Positions 7,844-16,808 of a stretch of DNA of 35,605 nt are shown in pieces. The stretch is from Bradyrhizobium sp. Tv2a-2. Lineage in GTDB: Bacteria; Pseudomonadota; Alphaproteobacteria; Rhizobiales; Xanthobacteraceae. How positions within the stretch are numbered: the first letter of the stretch is position 1; each line of letters starts with the position of its first letter. The translations under genes were made by a program, and so were the position numbers. The notes below the pieces were generated by a model that saw only the letters and a list, made by a program, of their open reading frames with translations, ran no database searches and had not been told where the DNA came from. The stretch lies in contig NZ_AXAI01000010.1 in the NCBI RefSeq assembly GCF_000472425.1, forward strand, positions 162,376 through 197,980, in the 5' to 3' direction.

Positions 7844-8571
7844 GCGCGCTGCTCTCGGTTGCGGATGCGCATGTCGCCTATGGCAAGGTCGAGGCCGTGC
7901 GTTCGGTGTCGCTCGAGGTTGGGGCTCACGAGATCGTCACCATCATCGGCGCCAACGGCGCCGGCAAGACCACGCTGCTCAATGCCGTCATGGGCGTGCT
8001 GCCGCTTAGAGGTCATGTTGGCTTTGCCGGCCAGGATCTCGCGCAACTCGAGATCGAGGACCGCGTGGGCCTGGGCCTGAGCCTGGTTGCCGAGCATCGC
8101 GAGCTGTTCTGGACCATGAACGTGGAGGACAATCTGCTGCTCGGCGCCTTCCGGAGCGCGAGATCAGCCACGGCATCGTCGTTCGAGCGGGTCTATGCGC
8201 TGTTCCCGCGGCTGAAGGAGCGGCGCAAGCAGCTCGCGGGCACCTTGTCCGGCGGCGAGCAGCAGATGCTCGCCATGGGCCGCGCGCTGATGGGCGCGCC
8301 AAGGCTTTTGATGCTGGACGAGCCGAGCCTGGGGCTCGCGCCGATCATCGTCGCCGACATCTTCCGCACCGTCGGCGAGCTGCGGAGCGCCGGCGTCTCG
8401 GTGCTGCTGGTCGAGCAGAACGCGCAAGCCGCGCTGAAAATCGCCGACCGCGCCTATGTGATGGAGCTCGGTGAGTTCGTGCTGCAGGGCCCAGCCCGCG
8501 ACATCGAGCGTCACGAAGGCGTGGCGGCGAGCTATCTCGGCTTCCAGCACACCGGCGAGAGCGCGATTTAA
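7840..8571 (+). CDS. livF: ABC transporter ATPase, LivF type
   Basis: A 243-aa ATPase, the second nucleotide-binding subunit of the HAAT importer. Walker A GANGAGKTT (37-45), signature LSGGEQQ (136-142), Walker B RLLMLDEPSLGLAP and switch histidine region LLVEQNAQAAL are all present. In this subfamily the switch position is often Q (VEQN), as here. The start codon overlaps the stop of the fused permease-ATPase (ATGA at 7840-7843), indicating translational coupling. It is last in the operon, with 213 bp to the next gene. Confidence 0.93.
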   Translation: MSALLSVADAHVAYGKVEAVRSVSLEVGAHEIVTIIGANGAGKTTLLNAVMGVLPLRGHVGFAGQDLAQLEIEDRVGLGLSLVAEHRELFWTMNVEDNLLLGAFRSARSATASSFERVYALFPRLKERRKQLAGTLSGGEQQMLAMGRALMGAPRLLMLDEPSLGLAPIIVADIFRTVGELRSAGVSVLLVEQNAQAALKIADRAYVMELGEFVLQGPARDIERHEGVAASYLGFQHTGESAI

Positions 8572-8784
8572 CACGCTACTCATAAGTGTACCGGGAGCGG
8601 TCCCACGACCGCAGCTCAAAAGCCATGCGCGCCTTCCGCGCCCGCACCATTACCGAAAAGTAATGCGGTTCAAACTTCGATGAGAACTTAGTGATTGGAA
8701 AGCTTTCTCGGTCGATGCCACAAGCTCATGCTGCGAGTTTTGCGCCGCGACGCGCCGGATCGCGACTGATCGAGAAGCGTGCGG

Positions 8785-11700
8785 ATGAACGGGATTGTCA
8801 GAATTGCGCTGGCGCGGCCATATACCTTCGTGGTGCTGGCGCTGTTGATCCTGATCATCGGGCCCCTCGCCGCGATGCGCACGCCGACCGACATCTTCCC
8901 CGAAATCCGCATTCCGGTGATCGGCGTGGTCTGGCAGTATACCGGCCTGCCGCCGGACCAGATGGCCGGTCGTATCACCACGCCGTTCGAACGCTCCCTG
9001 ACGACGACGGTCAACGACATCGAGCACATCGTCGCGAATTCCTATAGCGGCTTCGGTATCGTCAAGATCTTCTTCCAGCCCAATGCCGACATCCGGACCG
9101 CGAACGCGCAGGTGACCGCGATCTCGCAGACGCTCTTGAAGCAGATGCCGCCAGGCGCCACGCCGCCGCTGATCCTGAACTACAACGCCTCCACGGTCCC
9201 GATCATCCAGCTCGCGCTGTCAGGCGAAGGCCTTACCGAGCAGAATCTCGCCGATATCGGCATCAACCAGCTGCGCACGCCGCTGGTCACGGTCCCTGGC
9301 GCGGCCATCCCCTATCCCTATGGCGGCAAGCAGCGGCAGATCCAGATCGACCTCAATCCGGCCGCCCTGCAATCGCTCGGCCTGTCCGGTCAGGACGTCG
9401 CCAACACGCTCGCCGCACAAAACCTGATCACGCCGGTGGGCACGGAAAAAATCGGCGCGTTCGAATACACCATGCAGCTCAACAATTCGCCGCTGAAGAT
9501 CGACGGGCTCGGCGATCTCCCGATCAAGACTGTCAACGGCGCGATGGTCTATGTGCGCGATGTCGCCACCATCCGCGACGGCAATCCGCCGCAGACCAAC
9601 ATCGTGCATGTCAATGGCGACCGTTCGGTGCTGATGATGGTTCTGAAGGCGGGCTCGACTTCGACGCTGGACATCATCGCCGGCATCAAGAAGAAGGTCG
9701 AGGAGTTCAAGTCGTCGCTGCCGGATGCGCTCAGAATCGACTTTGTCGGCGATCAGTCGGTCTTCGTCCGCGGCGCCATCAGCGGCGTCGCCCGCGAAGG
9801 CATCATCGCCGCGCTGCTGACCAGCGTGATGATCCTGCTGTTTCTGGGAAGCTGGCGCTCGACCATCATTATCGCCACATCGATCCCGCTCGCCGTGCTT
9901 GGCTCGATCATCATGCTGTCGATGATCGGCGAGACACTCAACATCATGACGCTGGGGGGCCTCGCGCTCGCCGTCGGCATCCTCGTGGACGAGGCAACCG
10001 TCACCATCGAGAACATCAACTACCATCTCGAGCAGGGCAAGGAGGTCGAGCGCGCGATCCTGGACGGCGCCAACCAGATCGTGGTGCCCGCCTTCGTCTC
10101 GCTGCTGTGCATTTGCATCGTATTCGTGCCGATGTTCTTCCTGCAGGGCGTGGCGCGCTTCCTGTTCGTGCCGATGGCCGAAGCCGTGATGTTCGCGATG
10201 GTGTGGTCGTTCATCCTGTCGCGCACCCTGGTGCCGACCATGGCGAAATACCTGCTGCATGAGCATCACGGCCACGGTGAAGCGCCGCCCTCGCGCAATC
10301 CGCTGGCGCGGTTCCAGCGCGGTTTCGAAGCTTCCTTCGAGCGCCTTCGTGCCGGCTACCGCGACCTTCTCGCGCTCGCGCTCGACCACAGGCCGACGTT
10401 CGTCGTCGGCTTCATCGGTGTCGTCGCGCTGTCGTTCCTGCTGGTGCCGTATCTCGGCCGCAACTTCTTCCCCTCGATCGATGCCGGCCAGATCCTGATG
10501 CATGCGCGCACCCAGGTCGGCATCCGGGTCGAAGACTCAGCCGCCCAGTTCGCCCAGATCCAGAAGGCCATTCGCACGGTGATCCCGCCCGATGAGATCG
10601 AAGCCATGACCGACAACATCGGTATGCCGATCTCCGGTATCAACATGACCTACAACAACACCGGCTTGATCGGCACGCAGGACGGCGACGTCCAGATCAA
10701 GCTCAGGGAAGGTCACAAGCCGACCGATACCTACATCAAGGCGTTGCGGGAAACGCTGCCGCAACTGTTCCCGGGCGTCACCTTCGCATTCCTGCCGGCC
10801 GACATCGTCAACCAGATCCTCAATTTCGGCGCGCCGGCGCCGATCGACCTCGAAATTCGCGGCCCCGACCTGAACGGCAACTATGCCTACGCCAACAGCC
10901 TGATCGAGAAGCTTCGCCACATTCCCGGCGTTGCCGACGCCCGCATTCAGCAGTCCGCGCGCAACCCGACCTTCAATGTCGATGTCGACCGCACCCGCGC
11001 CCAATATGTCGGTGTGACCGAGCGCGACATCGCCAACAGCATGGTGGTCAACCTCGCCGGCAGCTCCCAGGTCGCGCCAACCTATTATCTCGATCCGACC
11101 AACGGCGTGTCCTATTCGATCGTCATGCAGACGCCGCAATATCAGCTCGACACGCTCGGCTCGCTGGAAGCCCTGCCGATGACCGCTCCGGGGGTGCGGG
11201 ACCCGGTCCTGCTCGGCGGCATCGCCAATATCACGCGGACGACGTCGAGCGCCGTGGTATCGCAATACGACATCCAGTCCATGGTGCAGATCTACGCCAC
11301 GCCGCAGGGTCGCGACCTCGGCGCCGTTGCCGCCGATATCCGCGAGGTTCTGGCGGAGACTGCCAAGCAGCTGCCCAGAGGCAGCACGGTCTCGCTGGTC
11401 GGCCAGGTGCAGACCATGGAGAGCTCGTTCTCCGGCCTCATGTTTGGACTGCTCGGTGCGATCGTGCTGATCTATCTTCTCATCGTCGTGAACTTCCAGT
11501 CATGGTCGGATCCCTTCGTGATCATCACCGCATTGCCGGCCGCGCTGGCCGGTATCGTCTGGATGCTGTTCACGACGGAGACCACGCTGTCGGTGCCGGC
11601 ACTGACCGGTGCCATCATGTGCATGGGCGTTGCGACCGCCAACAGCGTGCTGGTGATCTCATTTGCCCGCGAGCGCTATGCGGAACTCGGCGATCCCCGC

Positions 11701-11976
11701 GCCGCGGCGCTAGAAGCCGGCTTTGTCCGTATCCGCCCCGTGATGATGACGGCGCTTGCTATGATCATCGGCATGCTGCCGATGGCGCTCGGCCTCGGCG
11801 AAGGCGGTGAGCAGAACGCTCCGCTCGGCCGCGCCGTGATCGGCGGCCTGATGTTCTCGACGCTCGCAACCTTGATGTTCGTCCCCGTCGTCTTCAGCCT
11901 GGTGCACAAGAAGCAGGCGCAGGCCTCGGCCGAGCTGGTGTCGCTTGATGAGCAGCACGCGCAGGCCGCCGAGTAG
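8785..11976 (+). CDS. RND-family efflux permease subunit with non-canonical proton relay
   Basis: A 1063-aa inner-membrane RND transporter of the hydrophobe/amphiphile efflux type: one N-terminal TM (RIALARPYTFVVLALLILII), a large periplasmic loop, TM2-6, a second periplasmic loop and TM8-12. The length is right for AcrB relatives. In TM4 the usual VDDA is VDEA (D402, E403), and in TM10 the lysine of AcrB K940 is replaced by alanine (A952 in GVATANSVLV). The start at ATG 8785 is preferred; a GTG lies two codons upstream. No membrane-fusion protein or outer-membrane factor gene is next to it, which is unusual because RND pumps are normally in operons with the adaptor. The substrate cannot be read from sequence. 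It may pair with an adaptor encoded elsewhere. Confidence 0.9.
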   Translation: MNGIVRIALARPYTFVVLALLILIIGPLAAMRTPTDIFPEIRIPVIGVVWQYTGLPPDQMAGRITTPFERSLTTTVNDIEHIVANSYSGFGIVKIFFQPNADIRTANAQVTAISQTLLKQMPPGATPPLILNYNASTVPIIQLALSGEGLTEQNLADIGINQLRTPLVTVPGAAIPYPYGGKQRQIQIDLNPAALQSLGLSGQDVANTLAAQNLITPVGTEKIGAFEYTMQLNNSPLKIDGLGDLPIKTVNGAMVYVRDVATIRDGNPPQTNIVHVNGDRSVLMMVLKAGSTSTLDIIAGIKKKVEEFKSSLPDALRIDFVGDQSVFVRGAISGVAREGIIAALLTSVMILLFLGSWRSTIIIATSIPLAVLGSIIMLSMIGETLNIMTLGGLALAVGILVDEATVTIENINYHLEQGKEVERAILDGANQIVVPAFVSLLCICIVFVPMFFLQGVARFLFVPMAEAVMFAMVWSFILSRTLVPTMAKYLLHEHHGHGEAPPSRNPLARFQRGFEASFERLRAGYRDLLALALDHRPTFVVGFIGVVALSFLLVPYLGRNFFPSIDAGQILMHARTQVGIRVEDSAAQFAQIQKAIRTVIPPDEIEAMTDNIGMPISGINMTYNNTGLIGTQDGDVQIKLREGHKPTDTYIKALRETLPQLFPGVTFAFLPADIVNQILNFGAPAPIDLEIRGPDLNGNYAYANSLIEKLRHIPGVADARIQQSARNPTFNVDVDRTRAQYVGVTERDIANSMVVNLAGSSQVAPTYYLDPTNGVSYSIVMQTPQYQLDTLGSLEALPMTAPGVRDPVLLGGIANITRTTSSAVVSQYDIQSMVQIYATPQGRDLGAVAADIREVLAETAKQLPRGSTVSLVGQVQTMESSFSGLMFGLLGAIVLIYLLIVVNFQSWSDPFVIITALPAALAGIVWMLFTTETTLSVPALTGAIMCMGVATANSVLVISFARERYAELGDPRAAALEAGFVRIRPVMMTALAMIIGMLPMALGLGEGGEQNAPLGRAVIGGLMFSTLATLMFVPVVFSLVHKKQAQASAELVSLDEQHAQAAE

Positions 11977-12225
11977 AATTCAGAACCATCGAAAGTCGCT
12001 TCGACGAAGGCGGTCACACGTGTTGAGCAGCATGTGAAGAATTTTCTCGTCGTCGAATGCGAGGCGGCCCAGGACGAGCATCATCTTTTTGTTGACGCAC
12101 CAGCACGATGAACAAGACGTCAATCGACGCGTTGGCTCCCACATTTTTGAGACACTTGTACGCCGTACCGCTTTTCTTTCGCATCCGCACAAACTATGGT
12201 GCAGGAACATCGGGTGGAAAGCCCC

Positions 12226-13008
12226 ATGATCGGCAGGACGTTTGCAAAGGCGTTAGCGATCGCAGGTTTTGTTTTCGTCGTGCTTGCGGCGCGTGCGCCG
12301 ACCGCTGTGCATGCCGAACCCGATCTCAGCGGGGTCTGGCTTCCCGACATCAGGGACCAGAAGCGCCAGGAAGCGGCGAACATGCCGCCGTGGAAGCCGG
12401 AAATCCTCAAGCAGGTTCAGCACCTTATCGCGGAGGAGAAAGCGGGGCGTCCGTTCCTCGTCCTGAGCCACTGCCTGCCGCATGGCATGCCAAGCTGGAT
12501 GCTGATGACGCATAATGCATTCGAGCTGCTTGCAACGCCCGGCCGCATCACCATGCTGGGCGAGGTCGACGGCAACCGGATGCGGCGAATCTATCTCGAC
12601 GGCCGCAAGCTGCCCGACGATCCTGACCTGTCGTTGCACGGCTATTCCATCGGCCATTGGGAGGGCGAAACGCTGGTGGTCGACACCAGCGCAATAGTGC
12701 CGCAGGCCTATATCGCGATCAGCGAGGCGGTCGGCATCCCCAACAATGGCGACATGCACATCGTCGAGCACATTCATCTCGCCGGGCCGAATGTGATGCA
12801 TGACGATCTCGAGATCACCGCGCCGAAAATTCTCACCGACACCTGGAAGACGACGCGAATTTTCCGCCGCTACCCCGATCGGCACTACGAAGTCACCGAG
12901 GGGGAGTGCGAGCAGGAAGACCTGGTGCCGGGCAAGGACGAACACGGCAACGACATATTCATCTCCAACGCGCAGGGCGCGTACGGGACCGTTCACACCG
13001 CGAAATAG
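12226..13008 (+). CDS. Secreted hypothetical protein, first gene of the DUF6152/DUF6644/cytochrome operon
   Basis: A 260-aa protein with a signal peptide (MIGRTFAKALAIAGFVFVVL...VHA) followed by EPDLSGVWLPD. I recognise the conserved LSGVW start and HGYSIGHWEGETLVVDTS (about residues 136-153) from a large uncharacterised family of exported proteins, but know no function. Histidine-rich turns (HIVEHIHL) and an acidic C-terminus (GECEQEDLV) could bind a metal. I chose ATG 12226 because the signal peptide begins there; in-frame starts at 12196 and 12214 would add a non-hydrophobic stretch. It lies 28 nt before the DUF6152 gene and appears to be cotranscribed with the next four genes. Confidence 0.75.
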   Translation: MIGRTFAKALAIAGFVFVVLAARAPTAVHAEPDLSGVWLPDIRDQKRQEAANMPPWKPEILKQVQHLIAEEKAGRPFLVLSHCLPHGMPSWMLMTHNAFELLATPGRITMLGEVDGNRMRRIYLDGRKLPDDPDLSLHGYSIGHWEGETLVVDTSAIVPQAYIAISEAVGIPNNGDMHIVEHIHLAGPNVMHDDLEITAPKILTDTWKTTRIFRRYPDRHYEVTEGECEQEDLVPGKDEHGNDIFISNAQGAYGTVHTAK

Positions 13009-13036
13009 ATCGCTGCGTTAGCAAGGGATGATCGAG

Positions 13037-13429
13037 ATGTCGCCGAAGGCTGCACTGCTTGCCGCGAGCTTCGTGCTGGGGACAACCGGGCTCGCACTGG
13101 CGCACCATTCCAATGCGGCCTATGACAGCGACCATCCGCAGACCGTGGATGGCACCGTCAAGCAGGTCAACTGGACCAACCCGCACATTACCTTTGTCGT
13201 CGAGACCGACGCCAAGGATGGGCCGCAGGCCGGAACCTGGGTGTTCGAAGTGTCGAGCCCCGGCGTTCTCACCCGCTCCGGCTGGACCAAGCGCTCGCTG
13301 AATCCGGGCGATCACGCGACCTTCTATTATCTGCCGCTGCGCGACGCCAAGCAGGGCGGCTTCCTGCGCAAAGTCACGCTGCCCGACGGCAAGGAGCTGA
13401 CCTACAGCCTGACCCCGGAAGAGCAGTAA
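13037..13429 (+). CDS. DUF6152 family periplasmic protein
   Basis: A small exported protein (130 aa) with a signal peptide (SPKAALLAASFVLGTTGLALA) and the family signature HHSNAAYDSDHPQTVDGTV, then WTNPHITFVVE. These histidines are the most conserved part of DUF6152 as I remember it and suggest metal or heme contact, unproven. ATG 13037 is chosen because AAGGG (13023-13027) is 9 nt upstream; an ATG at 13028 would be too close to it. It is followed after 7 nt by the first DUF6644 gene. The probable location is the periplasm. Confidence 0.8.
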   Translation: MSPKAALLAASFVLGTTGLALAHHSNAAYDSDHPQTVDGTVKQVNWTNPHITFVVETDAKDGPQAGTWVFEVSSPGVLTRSGWTKRSLNPGDHATFYYLPLRDAKQGGFLRKVTLPDGKELTYSLTPEEQ

Positions 13430-13436
13430 GCTCGAG

Positions 13437-13937
13437 ATGGAAGCGCTGCTGACCGGGTTTTCCAAGTGGTTGGCGGCGACCTCGCTCAGCCACATCATCC
13501 AGAGCGTCACCTGGATCATCCCGACCCTTCAGACCATCCACATTCTCTGCGTGGCGATCGCGTTCTCATCGGCGGTGATGGTGGATTTGCGGATCTTCCG
13601 CTTGTTCGAACGGGACGAACCCTTGAGCGATGTCGCGCGGCGCTTCCTGCCGCCGATCTGGCCGGTCCTTGTCATTTTGCTTATCACGGGAAGCCTGCTC
13701 ATCATCGGCGAGCCGCGCCGGTCGCTGCTCAACACCACCTTTTATCTCAAGATGGCACTGCTGATCGTCGCCATTCTGCTGACGGCAACCTTGCAGCGGA
13801 CCGCGCTGGCGTCGCCGGGCCTCTTTGACGATCGCAGCCGACGGCTGAGCGGGCAGTTGCTCGCGACGCTGTCGATCCTGGTCTGGTGCGGCATCCTGTT
13901 CGCGGGCCGCTGGATCGCTTACACGCAGGCGGGATGA
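13437..13937 (+). CDS. DUF6644 family membrane protein, copy 1
   Basis: A 166-aa protein with four predicted TM segments. The first contains a histidine followed by an aspartate-arginine end (TLQTIHILCVAIAFSSAVMVDLRIF), and the last ends in GRWIAY. The sister protein encoded next repeats both features (SVHVVAICLVVGSILALDLRLL and GRWIGF). Conserved TM histidines in a four-helix membrane protein next to a c-type cytochrome gene are compatible with heme b binding; that is inference. The stop overlaps the next start (ATGA, 13934-13937), so the two proteins are probably made together, perhaps as a heterodimer. Confidence 0.8.
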   Translation: MEALLTGFSKWLAATSLSHIIQSVTWIIPTLQTIHILCVAIAFSSAVMVDLRIFRLFERDEPLSDVARRFLPPIWPVLVILLITGSLLIIGEPRRSLLNTTFYLKMALLIVAILLTATLQRTALASPGLFDDRSRRLSGQLLATLSILVWCGILFAGRWIAYTQAG

Positions 13938-14440
13938 TGTCGCAGCTGTCGGACCCTGTTGCCTTCTTTGAGGACAGCGGCATCGCACAGGCGATCCGCG
14001 AAAGCGACACGCTGTTCCCCTTCATCGAGTCCGTGCATGTGGTCGCGATCTGTCTTGTGGTCGGCTCGATCCTCGCGCTCGACCTGCGCCTGCTCGGCCT
14101 CGCCTCGGTCGAGCGGCCGGTGGGGCGGCTGGCGAATGCGGTCCTGCCGGTGACCTGGAGTGCATTTGCCATTGCGGCGACCTCCGGCTTCCTGCTGTTC
14201 ATCTCCAACGCGACCAAATATCTCGCCAACGGCTATTTCGACGCCAAGATCATCCTGATCTGCGCGGCCGGCCTAAACATGATCGTCTTCCATGCCATCG
14301 GCGCCAAGGACATGCCGCAATGGGAGAAGCAGGCGCAGCCACCGCTGCCGGCGCGGCTCGCGGGCGCGCTCTCCATTCTGCTCTGGATCGCGGTCGTGGC
14401 CTGCGGACGCTGGATCGGCTTCACCATGCAGGTGCTGTAG
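13934..14440 (+). CDS. DUF6644 family membrane protein, copy 2
   Basis: A 168-aa, four-TM paralogue of the preceding protein, translationally coupled to it. The N-terminus (LSDPVAFFEDSGIAQAIRESDTLFPFIESVHVV) carries an amphipathic segment before TM1, with the shared histidine and DLRLLG. The end repeats CGRWIGF. A second ATG at 13937 is also possible. It is 2 nt upstream of the cytochrome gene. No enzyme motif is visible; a role as membrane partner of the periplasmic cytochrome is inferred from the operon. Confidence 0.8.
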   Translation: MMSQLSDPVAFFEDSGIAQAIRESDTLFPFIESVHVVAICLVVGSILALDLRLLGLASVERPVGRLANAVLPVTWSAFAIAATSGFLLFISNATKYLANGYFDAKIILICAAGLNMIVFHAIGAKDMPQWEKQAQPPLPARLAGALSILLWIAVVACGRWIGFTMQVL

Positions 14441-14442
14441 CG

Positions 14443-14910
14443 ATGAGCAAGTTGCGGACTTTTACGAGCCTGACCGCAGCCCTCGCCCTCGCGAGCTTCT
14501 CCGCCTCACCTTCGCTGTCCGACAGCGCAGCGCCGATGCCGCCGTTCAAGGCCCATGTCGATATGAAGACCTTCATGGAGCATGTACTCACTCCTGCTGC
14601 CCAGATCGTCTGGAGCGTCAACGGCTCGGTGATCGATGCCAAGGGCGAGCACGATTTGTCGCCCAGGACCGACGACGATTGGGAGCGCATCACCAGCGGC
14701 GCGGCGACGCTGGCGGAGGCCACCAACGCGCTGATGATACCGGGGCGCGCGCGGGACACGGAGTGGAATTTTTATGTCAAGAAGCTCGCCGACGCCGCCG
14801 ACAAGGCCTACCAGGCCGCCGAGGCGCATGATCTGAAATCAGTCGCCGAGGTCAGCGATCGCCTCGACGGCATCTGCGCATCGTGCCACCGGCACTACGG
14901 GCTTGAGTAG
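14443..14910 (+). CDS. Cytochrome c'-like (class II) periplasmic protein
   Basis: A 155-aa protein with a signal peptide (about 1-26) and a single heme attachment motif CASCH at residues 145-149, seven residues from the C-terminus. A heme motif at the very end of an all-helical domain of about 125 residues is the hallmark of class II cytochromes c (c' and c556). The N-terminal helix segment (DMKTFMEHVLTPAAQIVWSV) fits. It is the last gene of the five-gene operon, starting 2 nt after the DUF6644 stop (TAGCG-ATG). It probably exchanges electrons with, or binds a small ligand beside, the DUF6644 membrane pair. Confidence 0.82.
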   Translation: MSKLRTFTSLTAALALASFSASPSLSDSAAPMPPFKAHVDMKTFMEHVLTPAAQIVWSVNGSVIDAKGEHDLSPRTDDDWERITSGAATLAEATNALMIPGRARDTEWNFYVKKLADAADKAYQAAEAHDLKSVAEVSDRLDGICASCHRHYGLE

Positions 14911-14950
14911 AGAGACACCCTCTGCATCAGCGGCGCGAATGCGCATTATC

Positions 14951-15113
14951 GCGCCCTCGCCCTTGGTCGGAGAGGGCGCTCCGCTGGTAGAACAGATAGG
15001 CTCGAGTGAGGCGGCTGTCTCCGCGAGATATCTCGCATTTGAATCCGTGGAGAGAGACCCCTCACCCATGCTCGCTTACGCGAGCGCACCCTCTCCCGCA
15101 AGGCAGAGGGGCA
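14951..15113. repeat. Intergenic palindromic repeat cluster
   Basis: Between the cytochrome gene and the convergent binding-protein gene there are three hairpins: GCGCCCTC/GAGGGCGC (14951-14979), CTCGC-ttac-GCGAG (about 15070-15084), and CCCTCT/AGAGGG (about 15089-15111). They resemble the CCTCTCCC family found at five other gaps in this window. They probably also serve as a terminator for the two converging units. Confidence 0.6.
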
Positions 15114-15122
15114 GAACAGCGC

Positions 15123-16274
15123 TCACTCCGCCGGAACGTATTTGCCGTCCTTCACGGTCAGGATGATGCGGGCGCGGTCATCGAGGCCGTAGCGGTCGCT
15201 CTCGGTGAAATTGTAGACGCCCTGGCTTGCAGGAATTTCACGCTCGGTCAGGAAGGCCTGGCGGATCGCCTCGCGGAATTCCGGCGTGCCGGGTTTCGCG
15301 GTCTTCAGCGCCGTTGGAATGACGCGTTTCAGCACCTCGAAGGCATCGTAGGAATGGCCGGCGAACTGGCTGCGGCTGTTTGCGCCATACTTCGCTTCAT
15401 AGGCGGTGTCGAGCGCCAGCCCCGGCTTCTTCGTCAGCGCGCTGTCTGCTTGCGTCTCCGGCGACATCACCGGACCCGAGGCCATGATCACGCCCTCAGC
15501 CGACTTACCGGCGATGCGGATGAAATCCATGCTGGCCGCGCCGTGGGTCTGATAGATCAGGCCCTTGTAGCCGCGGTCGCGCAGTTCAGTCTGCGGCAGC
15601 GCTGCGGCGGTGCCGGAGGCGCCGACCAGGATCGCATCGGGATTGGCGGCGACGAGCTTGAGCACCTGACCGGTGACCGACGTGTCGGGACGCGCAAAAC
15701 GCTCCTCGTCGACAACGGTCATGCCCATCGGCACGCCCTGCTTCTTCAGATCGTTGAACCAGAGATCGCCGTAGGAATCGGAATAGCCGATATAGCCGAC
15801 CGTCTTCACATTGTGCTTCTTCATGTGCTCGTAGAGCACCTTGCCCATGATCGGCACCGGCTGCGGCATGTCGACCGACCATTTGGCACGCTCGGGCGTG
15901 ATCGGGAATGGCGCGAGACCAAAATGCGGAATGCCGGCCTCGTTGGCCACATTCGACACCGCAATCGACGGCGGCGTGGTCGAGGAGCCCATGATGATGT
16001 CGGCCTTGGACTCCGTGACAAAGCGACGCGCATTGGTGGTCGCGTTGGTCGGGTCGCCGCCGTCGTCGAGCACGATCACTTTCAGCGGCACGCCGCCGAT
16101 CTCCTTCGGCACGAAATCCAGCGCATTGCGCTCGGGGATGCCGAGCGCAGCCGCCGGCCCCGTGGTGGTGATGGTAATGCCGATGGTGATTTCGTTTGTC
16201 TGGGCGCTGACCGGGCCGCCCGGCAGCGCCAAGGCCGCCGCAAGCGACGCGGCAGCCAGAAATTGCTTCTTCAT
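15123..16274 (-). CDS. ABC transporter periplasmic substrate-binding protein, aromatic-acid type candidate (CouP-like)
   Basis: A 383-aa HAAT-class binding protein with a signal peptide (KKQFLAAASLAAALALPGGPVSAQ). Lobe 1 includes ITTTGPAAALGIPERNA, DDGGDPTNATTNARRFV and GSSTTPPSIAVSNVANE. The start at 16274 is set by GGGAGGACCAT immediately upstream. It is last in the minus-strand operon with the crotonase, feruloyl-CoA synthase, SDR and thioesterase genes, so it most likely delivers a hydroxycinnamate or similar aromatic acid. The only ABC permease set in the window is the MarR-linked LivH/LivMG/LivF operon, which may use it. It is only distantly related to the two tandem binding proteins at the left end. 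Confidence 0.9.
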   Translation of the reverse strand: MKKQFLAAASLAAALALPGGPVSAQTNEITIGITITTTGPAAALGIPERNALDFVPKEIGGVPLKVIVLDDGGDPTNATTNARRFVTESKADIIMGSSTTPPSIAVSNVANEAGIPHFGLAPFPITPERAKWSVDMPQPVPIMGKVLYEHMKKHNVKTVGYIGYSDSYGDLWFNDLKKQGVPMGMTVVDEERFARPDTSVTGQVLKLVAANPDAILVGASGTAAALPQTELRDRGYKGLIYQTHGAASMDFIRIAGKSAEGVIMASGPVMSPETQADSALTKKPGLALDTAYEAKYGANSRSQFAGHSYDAFEVLKRVIPTALKTAKPGTPEFREAIRQAFLTEREIPASQGVYNFTESDRYGLDDRARIILTVKDGKYVPAE

Positions 16275-16348
16275 ATGGTCCTCCCTGCAATCATTGTTGT
16301 TCCAGAGCAAAACTAGCCCGGTATTTCAACCTACTCTTTAGACGATGG

Positions 16349-16786
16349 TTACACCGGTGGCCGAAACTCACCCTCCAGGAATTTCTTGACAATCTCTGGC
16401 GGCACCGGTGCCGATTTCAGCTTGTCCGGATCGTCGGGGTCGCGGCCGACCAGCACCCGCGTCTCGAACGCTTCGATCGCCAGGTCCCCGCCCTTGTAGA
16501 CCTTGTGCGTCACCTCGAAGCTCGACCGCTTGAAGCTTTCGATCCGGGTTTCAATCGTGATCCAGTCGCCATGGGTGGAGGGGATGTAGAATTTGGCGCG
16601 GGTGTCGACCATGGGGATGCCGACCAGCCCATAGCGTTTCACGATGTCCTGTTTGGAGAAGCCCGCCGCCTCGAACATGATAGAGGTGGAATCGTCGAAC
16701 ATCGCAAAATAGCGCGGGTAGTAGACGATGTTGGCGGGGTCGCAATCGCCCCACTGGATCTGGACATCCCGCCGGTGCACGAACAT
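16349..16786 (-). CDS. Hotdog thioesterase, 4-hydroxybenzoyl-CoA thioesterase family
   Basis: A 145-aa protein with the N-terminal signature WGDCDPANIVYYPRYF (residues 12-27) in which D16 matches the catalytic aspartate of the Pseudomonas CBS3 4-hydroxybenzoyl-CoA thioesterase. The start at 16786 is supported by GAGGAG 8 nt upstream. In this operon it could release 4-hydroxybenzoate or vanillate from the CoA ester formed by side-chain shortening of coumaroyl- or feruloyl-CoA; the acid would then go to PobA. It might instead protect CoA pools by hydrolysing stalled intermediates. A palindromic repeat pair separates it from the SDR gene. Confidence 0.85.
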   Translation of the reverse strand: MFVHRRDVQIQWGDCDPANIVYYPRYFAMFDDSTSIMFEAAGFSKQDIVKRYGLVGIPMVDTRAKFYIPSTHGDWITIETRIESFKRSSFEVTHKVYKGGDLAIEAFETRVLVGRDPDDPDKLKSAPVPPEIVKKFLEGEFRPPV

Positions 16787-16808
16787 GCGATTAGCTCCTC
16801 TACCCTTC

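Noticed and set aside
11980..12210. Minus-strand frame of 76 codons in the gap after the RND gene
   Set aside because: The C-terminal half looks mildly protein-like (LVLGRLAFDDEKILHMLLNTCDRL) but the rest is cysteine- and arginine-rich and no ribosome site is visible. I cannot support it as a gene; it may be a remnant.
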